Positions 1-6,297 are shown, counted from the stretch's first letter. The stretch is 11,585 bases of DNA from an uncultured Collinsella sp. (GCA_900550825.1 URTZ01000050.1:1-11585), one strand, 5' to 3'. Program-made: numbers and translations. Notes: generated by a model not told the origin, from the letters alone.

Positions 1-50
1 GCTTGTGCGATGAGCGTTGGCGTGTGGCGACGCGAGCTAGCGTCCGACGA

Positions 51-1454
51 TTAGAAGTCGGCGTTGCCCACGGTGCGCGGGTGCGGCAGGACGTCGCGGA
101 TGTTGCCCACGCCGGTCAGATACATGACCAAGCGCTCGAAGCCCAGACCGTAGCCGGCGTGCTTGCAGGAACCGTAGCGGCGCAGGTCAAGGTAGTACTT
201 GTACTGCTCGGGATTCATGCCCAGGTCCTTGATGCGGGCCTCGAGCAGATCCAGGCGCTCCTCGCGCTGGGAGCCACCGATGATCTCGCCGATGCCCGGA
301 ACCAGGCAGTTGGCGGCGGCGACGGTCTTGCCGTCCTCGTTCATGCGCATGTAGAACGCCTTGATCTCGGCCGGGTAGTCGGTCACAAAAGTCGGTCGCT
401 TAAAGTGCTCCTCGGTCAGGAAGCGCTCGTGCTCGGTCTGCAGGTCGATGCCCCAGCTGACGGGGTAATCAAACTGGTGGCCAGCAGCGACTGCCTGCTC
501 CAGGATTTCGACGGCCTCGGTATAGGTGACGCGGGCGAAGTCGGAGTTGGCGACATGGTCCAGGCGCTCGAGCAGACCCTTGTCCACAAACTTGTTGAGC
601 ATATTGAGCTCGTCGGGGCAGGTGGCCATAACGTCCTTAAGGACGTACTTGAGCATGGCCTCGGCGTTATCCATGTAGTCGTTAAGGTCGGCGAAGGCCA
701 TCTCGGGCTCGATCATCCAAAACTCGGCGGCGTGGCGCGTGGTGTTGGAGTTTTCGGCGCGGAAGGTGGGGCCAAAGGTGTACACGTCGCCAAAGGCCAT
801 GGCAAAGTTCTCGGCATTGAGCTGGCCGGAAACGGTGAGGCTTGCATGCTTGCCAAAGAAGTCCTGGCTCCAGTCGACCTCGCCGGACTCGGTGAGGGGC
901 GGATTTTTGGGGTCGAGCGTGGTCACGCGGAACATCTCGCCGGCGCCCTCGCAATCACTCGTGGTGATGATAGGGGTGTTGACGTAGACAAAGCCCTGCT
1001 CCTGGAAGAAGCGGTGGATGGCGGCAGCCGCGACAGAGCGGATGCGGAACACGGCGCGGAACAGGTTGGTGCGCGGGCGCAGGTGCTGCTGGGTGCGCAG
1101 GAACTCGACGGTTGCGCGCTTCTTCTGCAGCGGGTAATCCGGGGCGCTCGTGCCCTCGACCTCGATGGAGGTGGCAGAAAGCTCGAAAGGCTGGGGCGCA
1201 TCGGGGGTCAGCTTGACGGTGCCGGTGCAAATGAGTGCGGCCGAGACGTTTTGATGGGCGATCTCGTCGTAGTTGTCGAGTGCCTCGCGGTTCATGACGA
1301 CCTGCAGGTCGCGGAAGCAGCTGCCGTCGTTGAGCGTAACAAAGCCAAAGTTCTTCATGTCGCGGACGGACTTGACCCAGCCGGCGACGGTGACGGTCTG
1401 GCCGCCGAGCGACTCGGCATCGGCATAGAGCTGCGCGATTTTGGTGCGGTTCAC
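51..1454 (-). CDS. asnS: Asparaginyl-tRNA synthetase (AsnRS)
   Basis: Cytoplasmic class II aminoacyl-tRNA synthetase that charges tRNA-Asn with asparagine using ATP. From the GTG start it is 467 residues, the usual bacterial AsnRS length (about 466). An N-terminal OB-fold anticodon-binding domain covers roughly residues 20-100 (VTVAGWVKSVRDMKNFGF near 21-38). The class II catalytic core follows: motif 2 is FRAENSNTTRHAAEFW (231-246) and motif 3 is GYGLGFERLVMYL (434-446), with the AsnRS-type C-terminal RDVLPHPRTVGNADF. These signatures separate it from AspRS. I chose the GTG at 1452-1454 because GGGAGGA lies 3 bases upstream (1458-1464) and gives the family length. In-frame ATGs at 1464-1466 and 1488-1490 lack a ribosome site, and an open frame running up to 1718 is read-through. 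The gene lies downstream of crr on the same strand, apparently with its own promoter. Identification is near certain; the exact start is less so. Confidence 0.97.
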   Translation of the reverse strand: MNRTKIAQLYADAESLGGQTVTVAGWVKSVRDMKNFGFVTLNDGSCFRDLQVVMNREALDNYDEIAHQNVSAALICTGTVKLTPDAPQPFELSATSIEVEGTSAPDYPLQKKRATVEFLRTQQHLRPRTNLFRAVFRIRSVAAAAIHRFFQEQGFVYVNTPIITTSDCEGAGEMFRVTTLDPKNPPLTESGEVDWSQDFFGKHASLTVSGQLNAENFAMAFGDVYTFGPTFRAENSNTTRHAAEFWMIEPEMAFADLNDYMDNAEAMLKYVLKDVMATCPDELNMLNKFVDKGLLERLDHVANSDFARVTYTEAVEILEQAVAAGHQFDYPVSWGIDLQTEHERFLTEEHFKRPTFVTDYPAEIKAFYMRMNEDGKTVAAANCLVPGIGEIIGGSQREERLDLLEARIKDLGMNPEQYKYYLDLRRYGSCKHAGYGLGFERLVMYLTGVGNIRDVLPHPRTVGNADF

Positions 1455-1500
1455 GTATCCTCCCATAACGGTTGAATGATAGTTATCCATACAGTTCGAT

Positions 1501-1509
1501 ATTCTAGCA
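1501..1509 (-). promoter_or_regulatory. Putative extended -10 promoter of asnS
   Basis: On the minus strand this reads TGCTAGAAT, a TG-n extended -10 hexamer, about 47 bases upstream of the asnS GTG start. No good -35 hexamer is visible at 16-18 bases, which is tolerable for extended -10 promoters. Transcription would begin near 1494 and give a leader of about 40 bases. This is inference from consensus only. Confidence 0.4.
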
Positions 1510-1554
1510 GCTCGGCTCATTTGGGCTATACAGATAAGGCATTGGCGGGATGGT

Positions 1555-1597
1555 TTTTCAAACGAAAAGCGCCCGCGGCCTAATGGTCGTGGGTGCT
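1555..1597 (-). terminator. Probable terminator after crr
   Basis: Two 13-base arms (1568-1580 and 1585-1597) flank a 4-base loop, and the minus strand continues into TTTTCGTTTGAAA. It lies about 40 bases past the crr stop, between crr and the asnS promoter, as expected of an intrinsic terminator. In the minus-strand RNA three arm positions are A-C mismatches, whereas the plus-strand RNA would have G-U pairs there. The stem is therefore imperfect in the direction that has the T-tract, hence moderate confidence. Confidence 0.45.
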
Positions 1598-1635
1598 TGA
1601 CGAGGTGCCTTTTGGCTGTGTGGCGCGGGGCCTGG

Positions 1636-2199
1636 CTACTTGGTCTTGGCAACCAGCAGCGGGTCGCCAAGCTTGACGAGCGGGTTGCCGCCGATAAGCG
1701 TTCCAGACTCGCCGACATGGTCGATGCTCTTAAGACGATCGAGCTCGGAGACGATGACGGTCACGATGTCCTCGTGACCAGCGGCCTTAATGGCCTCGCG
1801 GTCGAAGCTGATGAGCGGCTGGCCTGCCTTGACCACATCGCCCATCTCGACAAAGCGGGCAAAACCCTTGCCGTTCATTTCCACGGTGCCCAGGCCAACA
1901 TGGATGAACACGCGCAGGCCGTCCTCGGTGATCATGCCAATGGAGTGGTTGGTGACAGTGGTGGCGCCGATGCGGCCGTTGGCGGGCGCATAGATGGTGC
2001 CGGTAATGGGCTCGATGCCATAGCCCTGGCCAAGCATGCCCGAGGCGATCGTCTCGTCGGGAACCTCGTTCAGGTTGACGAGCACGCCGTTGACGGGGGC
2101 ATAGATGACGCCTTCGCGGGTAGCGAAGCTTGCTGCGGGCGGAACGGACGCCTCGCCGGTCGAGGTGAAGGTGGACTTAAGCGAATCGAGCAGACCCAT
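1636..2199 (-). CDS. crr: PTS glucose-type IIA component (Crr-like)
   Basis: Single-domain 187-residue phosphocarrier of the glucose-family phosphotransferase system. By family knowledge it takes phosphate from HPr and passes it to a IIB/IIC permease, and in some bacteria it also regulates carbon use. The phosphorylation-site block VFIHVGLGTVEMNGKGF (97-113) carries His100. The second active-site histidine is His85 in NHSIGMITEDG (84-94). PVNGVLVNLNEVPD (35-48) and MLGQGYGIEP (55-64) are further IIA-Glc blocks. The N-terminus MGLLDSLKS resembles the amphipathic start of E. coli Crr. The ATG at 2197-2199 is preceded by GGAGG at 6-7 bases, so an open frame extending to 2280 is not the start. 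No ptsH, ptsI or permease gene is in the window, so its partner is unknown. A LacI-type palindrome sits in the leader. Confidence 0.93.
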   Translation of the reverse strand: MGLLDSLKSTFTSTGEASVPPAASFATREGVIYAPVNGVLVNLNEVPDETIASGMLGQGYGIEPITGTIYAPANGRIGATTVTNHSIGMITEDGLRVFIHVGLGTVEMNGKGFARFVEMGDVVKAGQPLISFDREAIKAAGHEDIVTVIVSELDRLKSIDHVGESGTLIGGNPLVKLGDPLLVAKTK

Positions 2200-2246
2200 A
2201 GTTGCCTCCAACTTAAATAGGCGCATATCGCGCGTTTGGTTTGCCG

Positions 2247-2263
2247 GAAACGTTTCACATGTG
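2247..2263 (-). promoter_or_regulatory. Operator-like palindromes in the crr leader (cre-like)
   Basis: GAAACGTTTC (2247-2256) is a perfect 10-base palindrome with a central CG, the style of LacI/CcpA-family operators. It abuts a second perfect palindrome, CACATGTG (2256-2263). The pair lies 48-64 bases upstream of the crr start, downstream of the proposed crr promoter, where a bound repressor could block transcription. The regulator and effector cannot be named from sequence. Confidence 0.4.
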
Positions 2264-2287
2264 TTTCGCGGCTTGGTCAACGCCCCT

Positions 2288-2316
2288 ATTCTACGCTGCT
2301 CAACGATACCTCTGAA
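2288..2316 (-). promoter_or_regulatory. Putative promoter of crr
   Basis: On the minus strand TTCAGA (2311-2316) and TAGAAT (2288-2293) are separated by 17 bases, which fits a sigma-70-type promoter (4/6 and 5/6 consensus matches). Transcription would begin near 2281 and give a leader of about 80 bases containing the GAAACGTTTC palindrome. Consensus evidence only. Confidence 0.4.
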
Positions 2317-2395
2317 CTGGGATTATGTGATATATCAGTTGAAGGGAAACTTATTGCCGGAGTGTTTCTGCGCCACGGGTTCAAGTGGGGTACGC

Positions 2396-2423
2396 TTGAA
2401 GGCAAAAAACAAGGGCGCATAAT
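2396..2423 (+). promoter_or_regulatory. Putative promoter of the alpha/beta hydrolase gene
   Basis: TTGAAG (2396-2401) and CATAAT (2418-2423) are 16 bases apart, placing the start of transcription near 2430, just upstream of the ribosome site and ATG at 2443. The -35 hexamer overlaps the right arm of an inverted repeat (TTCAAG 2380-2385, CTTGAA 2395-2400), which could be an operator. Between the two divergent promoters lies another palindrome, TGATATATCA (2328-2337). Confidence 0.45.
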
Positions 2424-2442
2424 TTGCGCGAAGGGAGCACAT

Positions 2443-3342
2443 ATGATTGTCGAGAACCATGCGCTGTGGGGCGAGGAGCCGACCGAGGATTATCCGGCGA
2501 CGTTTACGTATTTGGGTGCCGAGCCGCTGCCCGATAAACCGAATGGCCGCCGCCCCGCGGTGATCATCTGTGGCGGAGGCGGGTTTACGCATATCGCTCC
2601 GCACGAGCAGGACCCGGTGGCGTTTGCATTTTTGGACCGCGGCTACCAGGCCTTTGTGCTCAACTATGTCACGAGTTCTACGGGTGACGTGAGCTTTCCG
2701 CACCCCCAGGCAGATCTTGCCAAGATGGTCGCCACGGTGCGCGCGAATGCCGACGAGTGGCATGTCGACCCCAAGCGCGTGTGCGTCGTGGGCTTTTCTG
2801 CTGGCGGCATGATTTGCGCCTCGCTGGCAACACAGTGGAAGACCGGCCCCTTCGCGGCACTTGCCGGGGCGCGTCCGGACGACATTCGTCCCGATGCCGT
2901 GGTGCTGGGCTATCCATTGCTCGACTTTGCCTATGTGCGCGACATGCAGACGCGCGATCCGCGCATTGACTTGCGCGTGCCCAAGACGGGCGGCAAGACG
3001 GGGCGCGATTTGCTCAACGACTACCTGTCGATGGTGACGGGCGGCGAGGCAACTGACGAGCATCTGGCCGACATCTGCCCCACCACGCATGTTTCGCGTC
3101 AGATGCCACCGACCTTTGTATGGGGCGTGTTCGACGACAAGACGGCGCCGATCGCGCAGGTCTATCCGTTTGCCCAACGCATGGCGGAGGAGGGCGTCGC
3201 TTGCGAGATGCACGTCTTTGACCAGGGCGGTCACGGCCTTTCGCTCGGCAACGCCAACACCGCGGTCGACAACGAGGACAAGCAGGTGGCGGTCCGCCCC
3301 TGGATTCGCCTAGCCTTCCGCTTTCTGGAGCGCCATCTGTAA
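2443..3342 (+). CDS. Alpha/beta hydrolase, acetyl-xylan-esterase-like
   Basis: Predicted cytoplasmic serine hydrolase of 299 residues with no signal peptide. The core runs from PAVIICGGGGFTHIAPHEQD (38-57), an oxyanion-type glycine-rich loop, to the nucleophile elbow VVGFSAGGMICAS (115-127) with Ser119. The acid is probably Asp231 or Asp232 in VWGVFDDKTAP (226-236), and the catalytic histidine is His264 in DQGGHGLSLGN (260-270). This is the architecture of the Aes / acetyl-xylan esterase group (COG0657-like), which removes acyl groups from small or carbohydrate esters; the real substrate is unknown. ATG 2443 has GGGAG five bases upstream. An open frame starting at 2236 crosses the promoter region and is rejected. 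The gene stands alone, divergent from crr, and is followed by a terminator-like hairpin repeat. A role in releasing acetyl groups from imported plant oligosaccharides is only a guess. Confidence 0.85.
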   Translation: MIVENHALWGEEPTEDYPATFTYLGAEPLPDKPNGRRPAVIICGGGGFTHIAPHEQDPVAFAFLDRGYQAFVLNYVTSSTGDVSFPHPQADLAKMVATVRANADEWHVDPKRVCVVGFSAGGMICASLATQWKTGPFAALAGARPDDIRPDAVVLGYPLLDFAYVRDMQTRDPRIDLRVPKTGGKTGRDLLNDYLSMVTGGEATDEHLADICPTTHVSRQMPPTFVWGVFDDKTAPIAQVYPFAQRMAEEGVACEMHVFDQGGHGLSLGNANTAVDNEDKQVAVRPWIRLAFRFLERHL

Positions 3343-3369
3343 GAGGACGGGCATCCCAGCCCTTCAATA

Positions 3370-3444
3370 ACTTGCGGTGAAATAGTTCCTATCTGGGGCA
3401 TCAACCAGCCCATCCAGGAACTATTCCACCGCAACTTTGTTTTT
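3370..3444 (+). repeat. Long hairpin repeat, copy 1 (probable hydrolase terminator)
   Basis: Arms of 19 bases (3372-3390 and 3416-3434; left arm begins TTGCGGTGAAATAGTTCC) pair with one A-C mismatch around a 25-base loop. The loop contains an inner GGGC/GCCC pairing. The plus strand continues into TTTGTTTTT (3436-3444), and the structure begins 29 bases after the hydrolase stop, so it can act as an intrinsic terminator. A near-identical copy lies at 7511-7582 after another plus-strand gene, so this is a dispersed repeat rather than a one-off terminator. Confidence 0.8.
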
Positions 3445-3455
3445 GATGTCCCGTC

Positions 3456-3657
3456 TGGAAACTGCATCCCAGTTTTGCCTTTCAAGGTGGGACGCAGTTT
3501 CCCATAGGGCCTCGACTGGGAAAGTGCGTCCCGTTTCGAGTGGGGATTCCGGGATGCATTTTCCGTAAGAGGCCTGTTTGGGAAACCATATCCCGTTTCG
3601 AGCCAGAATTCTGGGATGTAGTTTCCCCGAGAGGCCTCATCGGGAAACTATGGCCCT
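3456..3657. repeat. Array of seven alternating 16-bp elements, 62-bp period
   Basis: Seven imperfect copies of a 16-base element (consensus GGGAAACTGCATCCCG) begin at 3456, 3488, 3518, 3550, 3580, 3612 and 3642, on alternating strands. The start-to-start steps are exactly 32, 30, 32, 30, 32 and 30 bases. Plus-orientation and minus-orientation copies can pair as hairpins (3456-3503, 3518-3565, 3580-3627) with 16-base loops; loops 2 and 3 both begin TTTCGAG and end ATTC. The 14-base linkers (3504-3517, 3566-3579, 3628-3641) share a GGCCT core. Each element is itself a GGGA/TCCC dyad. The function is unknown; options are a mobile palindromic repeat, a protein-binding array or a structured RNA. 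Confidence 0.85.
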
Positions 3658-3695
3658 GAACTCTCCTGCCTGTCCCCATCGCACCGATCTGTCGA

Positions 3696-3725
3696 TTGAA
3701 CGTCGTTGTGTGTTCGCGCTATCAT
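3696..3725 (+). promoter_or_regulatory. Putative promoter of feoAB
   Basis: TTGAAC (3696-3701) and TATCAT (3720-3725) are 18 bases apart, placing the transcription start near 3732. The tandem iron-box-like repeats begin about 8 bases further on, so a repressor there would block early elongation or polymerase binding. Leader length to the GTG start would be about 84 bases. Confidence 0.5.
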
Positions 3726-3739
3726 GCATGGTTACAATT

Positions 3740-3773
3740 GGTTAGCCATGGCAAACGGTTAGCCATGGTGAAC
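3740..3773 (+). promoter_or_regulatory. Tandem 17-bp boxes, probable DtxR/IdeR iron operators
   Basis: GGTTAGCCATGGCAAAC (3740-3756) is followed directly by GGTTAGCCATGGTGAAC (3757-3773), 15 of 17 bases identical. Each is a dyad centred on the AT of CCATGG; the first matches at 7 of 8 positions and the second at 6 of 8. GGTTAGCC matches one half of the known actinobacterial DtxR/IdeR box (core GGTTAGCCTAACC). Placement between the promoter and a ferrous iron transporter gene supports iron-dependent repression. Assignment to a specific regulator is inference. Confidence 0.55.
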
Positions 3774-3815
3774 ATAAATACAACGCCCTGTGGGCGCCGG
3801 GGGAGGAACACGGAC

Positions 3816-6176
3816 GTGAAGCTCGATACACTCGAGATTGGAAAGGACGCCGTTGTCGCATCGGTGGCATCGGACGATCAGGCACTCCGACAGCATATTT
3901 TGGACATGGGTCTAACGCCGGGCACCGAAGTCACCATGATGAAGTACGCCCCCATGGGCGATCCGCTCGAGATCCGCCTGCGTGGCTACGAGTTGACACT
4001 GCGCAAGGACGATGCCGCTCGCATCGAGCTCGTGGGTATTCACGACACCGATACGGGTCCGCGCGCTAACGCCGCAATCGGCACGACGGAGCATCCGGCC
4101 CTGGGCGAGGGGACGTATTCGCCCCGTGCGGCAAAGACGGCCGTGCCCGAGGGCGCGCCGCTGCACTTTGCCCTCGCCGGCAACCAAAACTGCGGCAAGA
4201 CCACGTTATTCAACCAGCTGACGGGCTCCAACCAGCACGTCGGTAACTTTCCCGGCGTGACGGTCGACCGCAAAGATGGCACCATCCGCAACCACCCCGA
4301 GGCAAGCGTTACCGACCTGCCTGGCATCTATTCGCTGTCGCCGTACACGGGCGAAGAGATCGTGAGCCGTCAATTCATCCTTGACGAAAACCCCGACGCC
4401 ATCATCGACATCATCGACGCCACCAATATCGAACGCAACCTGTACCTGACGCTACAGCTTATGGAGCTCGACCGCCCCATGGTCATCGCGCTCAACATGA
4501 TGGACGAGGTGACCGCCAACGGCGGCGCCGTGGACGTCAACCTGCTCGAGAGCCTGTTGGGCGTGCCCGTTGTTCCCATTAGCGCTGCCCGCAACGAGGG
4601 TATCGGCGAGTTGGTGGACCACGCCCTGCACGTGGCGCGGTTCCGCGAGCGCCCTGGTCGCCTGGACTTTTGTGCGCCCGACGGCCCGGACGGCGGTGCG
4701 CTGCATCGCTGCATCCACGGTATTGCTAACCTGATCGAGGACCATGCCGTGACGGCGCACATCCCGGTGCGCTTTGCGGCGACCAAGCTGGTCGAGGGCG
4801 ATGAGCTGGTAACCGAGGCGCTTCACCTGGATCGCAATGAGCTCGACGCTATCGAGCACATCATTACCCAGATGGAAGGCGAGGCCGGCACCGACCGCCT
4901 ATCTGCGCTGGCCGATATGCGTTTTAGCTTTATCGGCGACGTGTGCGGGCGCTGCGTCGTCAAGCCGCACGAGAGCCGCGAGCACGTGCGCTCCGTCAAG
5001 ATTGACCGCATCCTGACAGGTCGTTACACAGCCATTCCGGCGTTTCTGGTGATCATGGGCCTCGTCTTTTGGCTGACGTTTGGCGTGATCGGCGCGGCGT
5101 TGCAGGGACTCATGGAGGACGGTATCGCTGCCATCATCGCCTCGGCCGATGCGGGCCTCAAGGCGTTCGGTACTAACGACGTGGTGCGCTCGCTGGCTGT
5201 CGACGGCGTGCTTACGGGTGTGGGCAGCGTGCTGACCTTCCTGCCGATTATCGTCGTGCTCTTTTTGTTCCTCTCCATTCTGGAAGACTCCGGATACATG
5301 GCGCGCGTGGCCTTTGTCATGGATAAGGTGTTGCGTCGCTTTGGCTTGTCGGGCCGCAGCTTCGTGCCCATGCTCGTCGGTTTTGGCTGTACCGTGCCGG
5401 CTATCATGTCGACCCGTACGCTCCCATCCGAGCACGACCGCAAGATGACCGTCATGCTCACGCCGTTCATGAGCTGCTCGGCCAAGCTGCCGGTCTATGG
5501 CCTGCTGTGCGGAGCATTCTTCCCGCAGGCGACGGTTCCTGCCATGGTCTCGCTCTATCTGATCGGCATTGCGGTCGGTTGCATCGCGGCTTTGGTGCTC
5601 AACCGCACGGCATTTAAGGGCGACCCGGTGCCGTTTATCATGGAGCTTCCCAACTACCGCCTGCCGAGCGTCAAGACGACAGTGATGCTGGCATGGGATA
5701 AGGCCAAGGACTTTATTACCAAGGCCTTTACCATTATCTTTGCCGCTACCGTGGTCATCTGGTTCCTTCAGACGTTCGACATTCGCTTTAATGTGGTCGC
5801 CGATCAGTCGCAAAGCCTGCTTGCGGGCCTCGGCAGCATCATCGCGCCGGCGCTGGCGCCGCTTGGGTTTGGCGACTGGCGTGCGTCCACGGCGCTCGTC
5901 ACCGGACTTATCGCCAAGGAGAGCGTCATATCGACGCTCACGGTGCTTTTGGGCGCGACCTCGCCCGCGGCACTGTCGACCATGTTTTCGCCGTTCACTG
6001 CCTATGTGTTCCTGGTCTTTACGCTGCTGTACCCGCCCTGTGTGGCAGCCATCGGCGCCGTCAAGAGCGAGCTGGGCGCGCGCTACGCCGTTGCCGTGTT
6101 CGCGTTTCAAGTGACGGTCGCCTGGATCGTGGCGTTTGTCGTGCATTCGGCGGGCATATTGCTGGGGCTGGCTTAG
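3816..6176 (+). CDS. feoB: FeoA-FeoB fusion, ferrous iron transporter
   Basis: Inner-membrane Fe(II) uptake protein of 786 residues in which a FeoA (SH3-like) domain (about 1-73, including QHILDMGLTPGTEVTMMKYA) is fused to FeoB through a linker (about 74-115). The G domain shows G1 GNQNCGKTT (122-130), switch I GNFPGVTV (143-150), G3 DLPG (167-170), G4 NMMD (227-230) and G5 near ISAARNEG (255-262). The membrane part begins near residue 405 and has two Gate motifs with the conserved cysteines Cys525 (GFGCTVPAI) and Cys554 (FMSCSAKLPVYG), plus Cys742 in YPPCVAAIG. I place the start at GTG 3816, with GGAGG at 3802-3806, because it coincides with the FeoA N-terminus. The upstream in-frame ATG at 3765 lies inside the operator boxes and has no ribosome site. 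No separate FeoA or FeoC is seen nearby. Iron-dependent repression is likely from the upstream boxes. Confidence 0.96.
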   Translation: MKLDTLEIGKDAVVASVASDDQALRQHILDMGLTPGTEVTMMKYAPMGDPLEIRLRGYELTLRKDDAARIELVGIHDTDTGPRANAAIGTTEHPALGEGTYSPRAAKTAVPEGAPLHFALAGNQNCGKTTLFNQLTGSNQHVGNFPGVTVDRKDGTIRNHPEASVTDLPGIYSLSPYTGEEIVSRQFILDENPDAIIDIIDATNIERNLYLTLQLMELDRPMVIALNMMDEVTANGGAVDVNLLESLLGVPVVPISAARNEGIGELVDHALHVARFRERPGRLDFCAPDGPDGGALHRCIHGIANLIEDHAVTAHIPVRFAATKLVEGDELVTEALHLDRNELDAIEHIITQMEGEAGTDRLSALADMRFSFIGDVCGRCVVKPHESREHVRSVKIDRILTGRYTAIPAFLVIMGLVFWLTFGVIGAALQGLMEDGIAAIIASADAGLKAFGTNDVVRSLAVDGVLTGVGSVLTFLPIIVVLFLFLSILEDSGYMARVAFVMDKVLRRFGLSGRSFVPMLVGFGCTVPAIMSTRTLPSEHDRKMTVMLTPFMSCSAKLPVYGLLCGAFFPQATVPAMVSLYLIGIAVGCIAALVLNRTAFKGDPVPFIMELPNYRLPSVKTTVMLAWDKAKDFITKAFTIIFAATVVIWFLQTFDIRFNVVADQSQSLLAGLGSIIAPALAPLGFGDWRASTALVTGLIAKESVISTLTVLLGATSPAALSTMFSPFTAYVFLVFTLLYPPCVAAIGAVKSELGARYAVAVFAFQVTVAWIVAFVVHSAGILLGLA

Positions 6177-6217
6177 TTATTTATTGACGGCGCAACCTTT
6201 GTGTATCGAATTGTTTT

Positions 6218-6264
6218 CGGCCCTGCATCTGTTGCTGACGGATGCGGGGCCGTTGCTATATAAT
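6218..6264 (+). terminator. Probable feoAB terminator overlapping the next promoter
   Basis: Arms CGGCCCTGCATC (6218-6229) and GATGCGGGGCCG (6241-6252) form a 12-bp stem with one G-U pair and an 11-base loop, starting about 40 bases after the feo stop. The tail TTGCTATATAAT is U-rich but not a clean U-tract, so termination may be partial. The same tail is the -10 region of the next gene. Confidence 0.55.
6235..6264 (+). promoter_or_regulatory. Putative promoter of the MFS exporter gene
   Basis: A perfect TATAAT (6259-6264) is preceded at 18 bases by CTGACG (6235-6240), a 4/6 match to the -35 consensus that lies in the loop of the preceding terminator hairpin. Transcription would begin near 6271, about 27 bases before the ATG at 6298. 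Confidence 0.5.
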
Positions 6265-6297
6265 CGCCTCCACTCAAAATGATTGGAGACGTTATAT

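Noticed and set aside
3..1475. Open frame of 490 codons on the plus strand, antisense to asnS
   Set aside because: It mirrors the asnS codon structure in GC-rich DNA, has no ribosome site and no recognisable domain.
2335..3234. Open frame of 299 codons on the minus strand, antisense to the hydrolase
   Set aside because: No ribosome site or motif, and the plus-strand gene has a complete catalytic triad.
3343..3360. GCATCCCAG after the hydrolase stop as an eighth array element
   Set aside because: The rest of the element does not match and its position is out of the 62-bp phase.
3456..3657. The repeat array as a CRISPR
   Set aside because: Elements alternate in orientation, are imperfect, and the intervening segments are similar to each other and only 14-16 bases long.
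3231..3679. Small minus-strand frames (84 and 65 codons) over the repeat region
   Set aside because: They are translations of the hairpin repeat and the 62-bp array with no supporting signals.
4899..6146. Open frame of 415 codons on the minus strand, antisense to feoB
   Set aside because: Composition is rich in His, Arg and Gln as in other antisense shadows, and no domain is visible.
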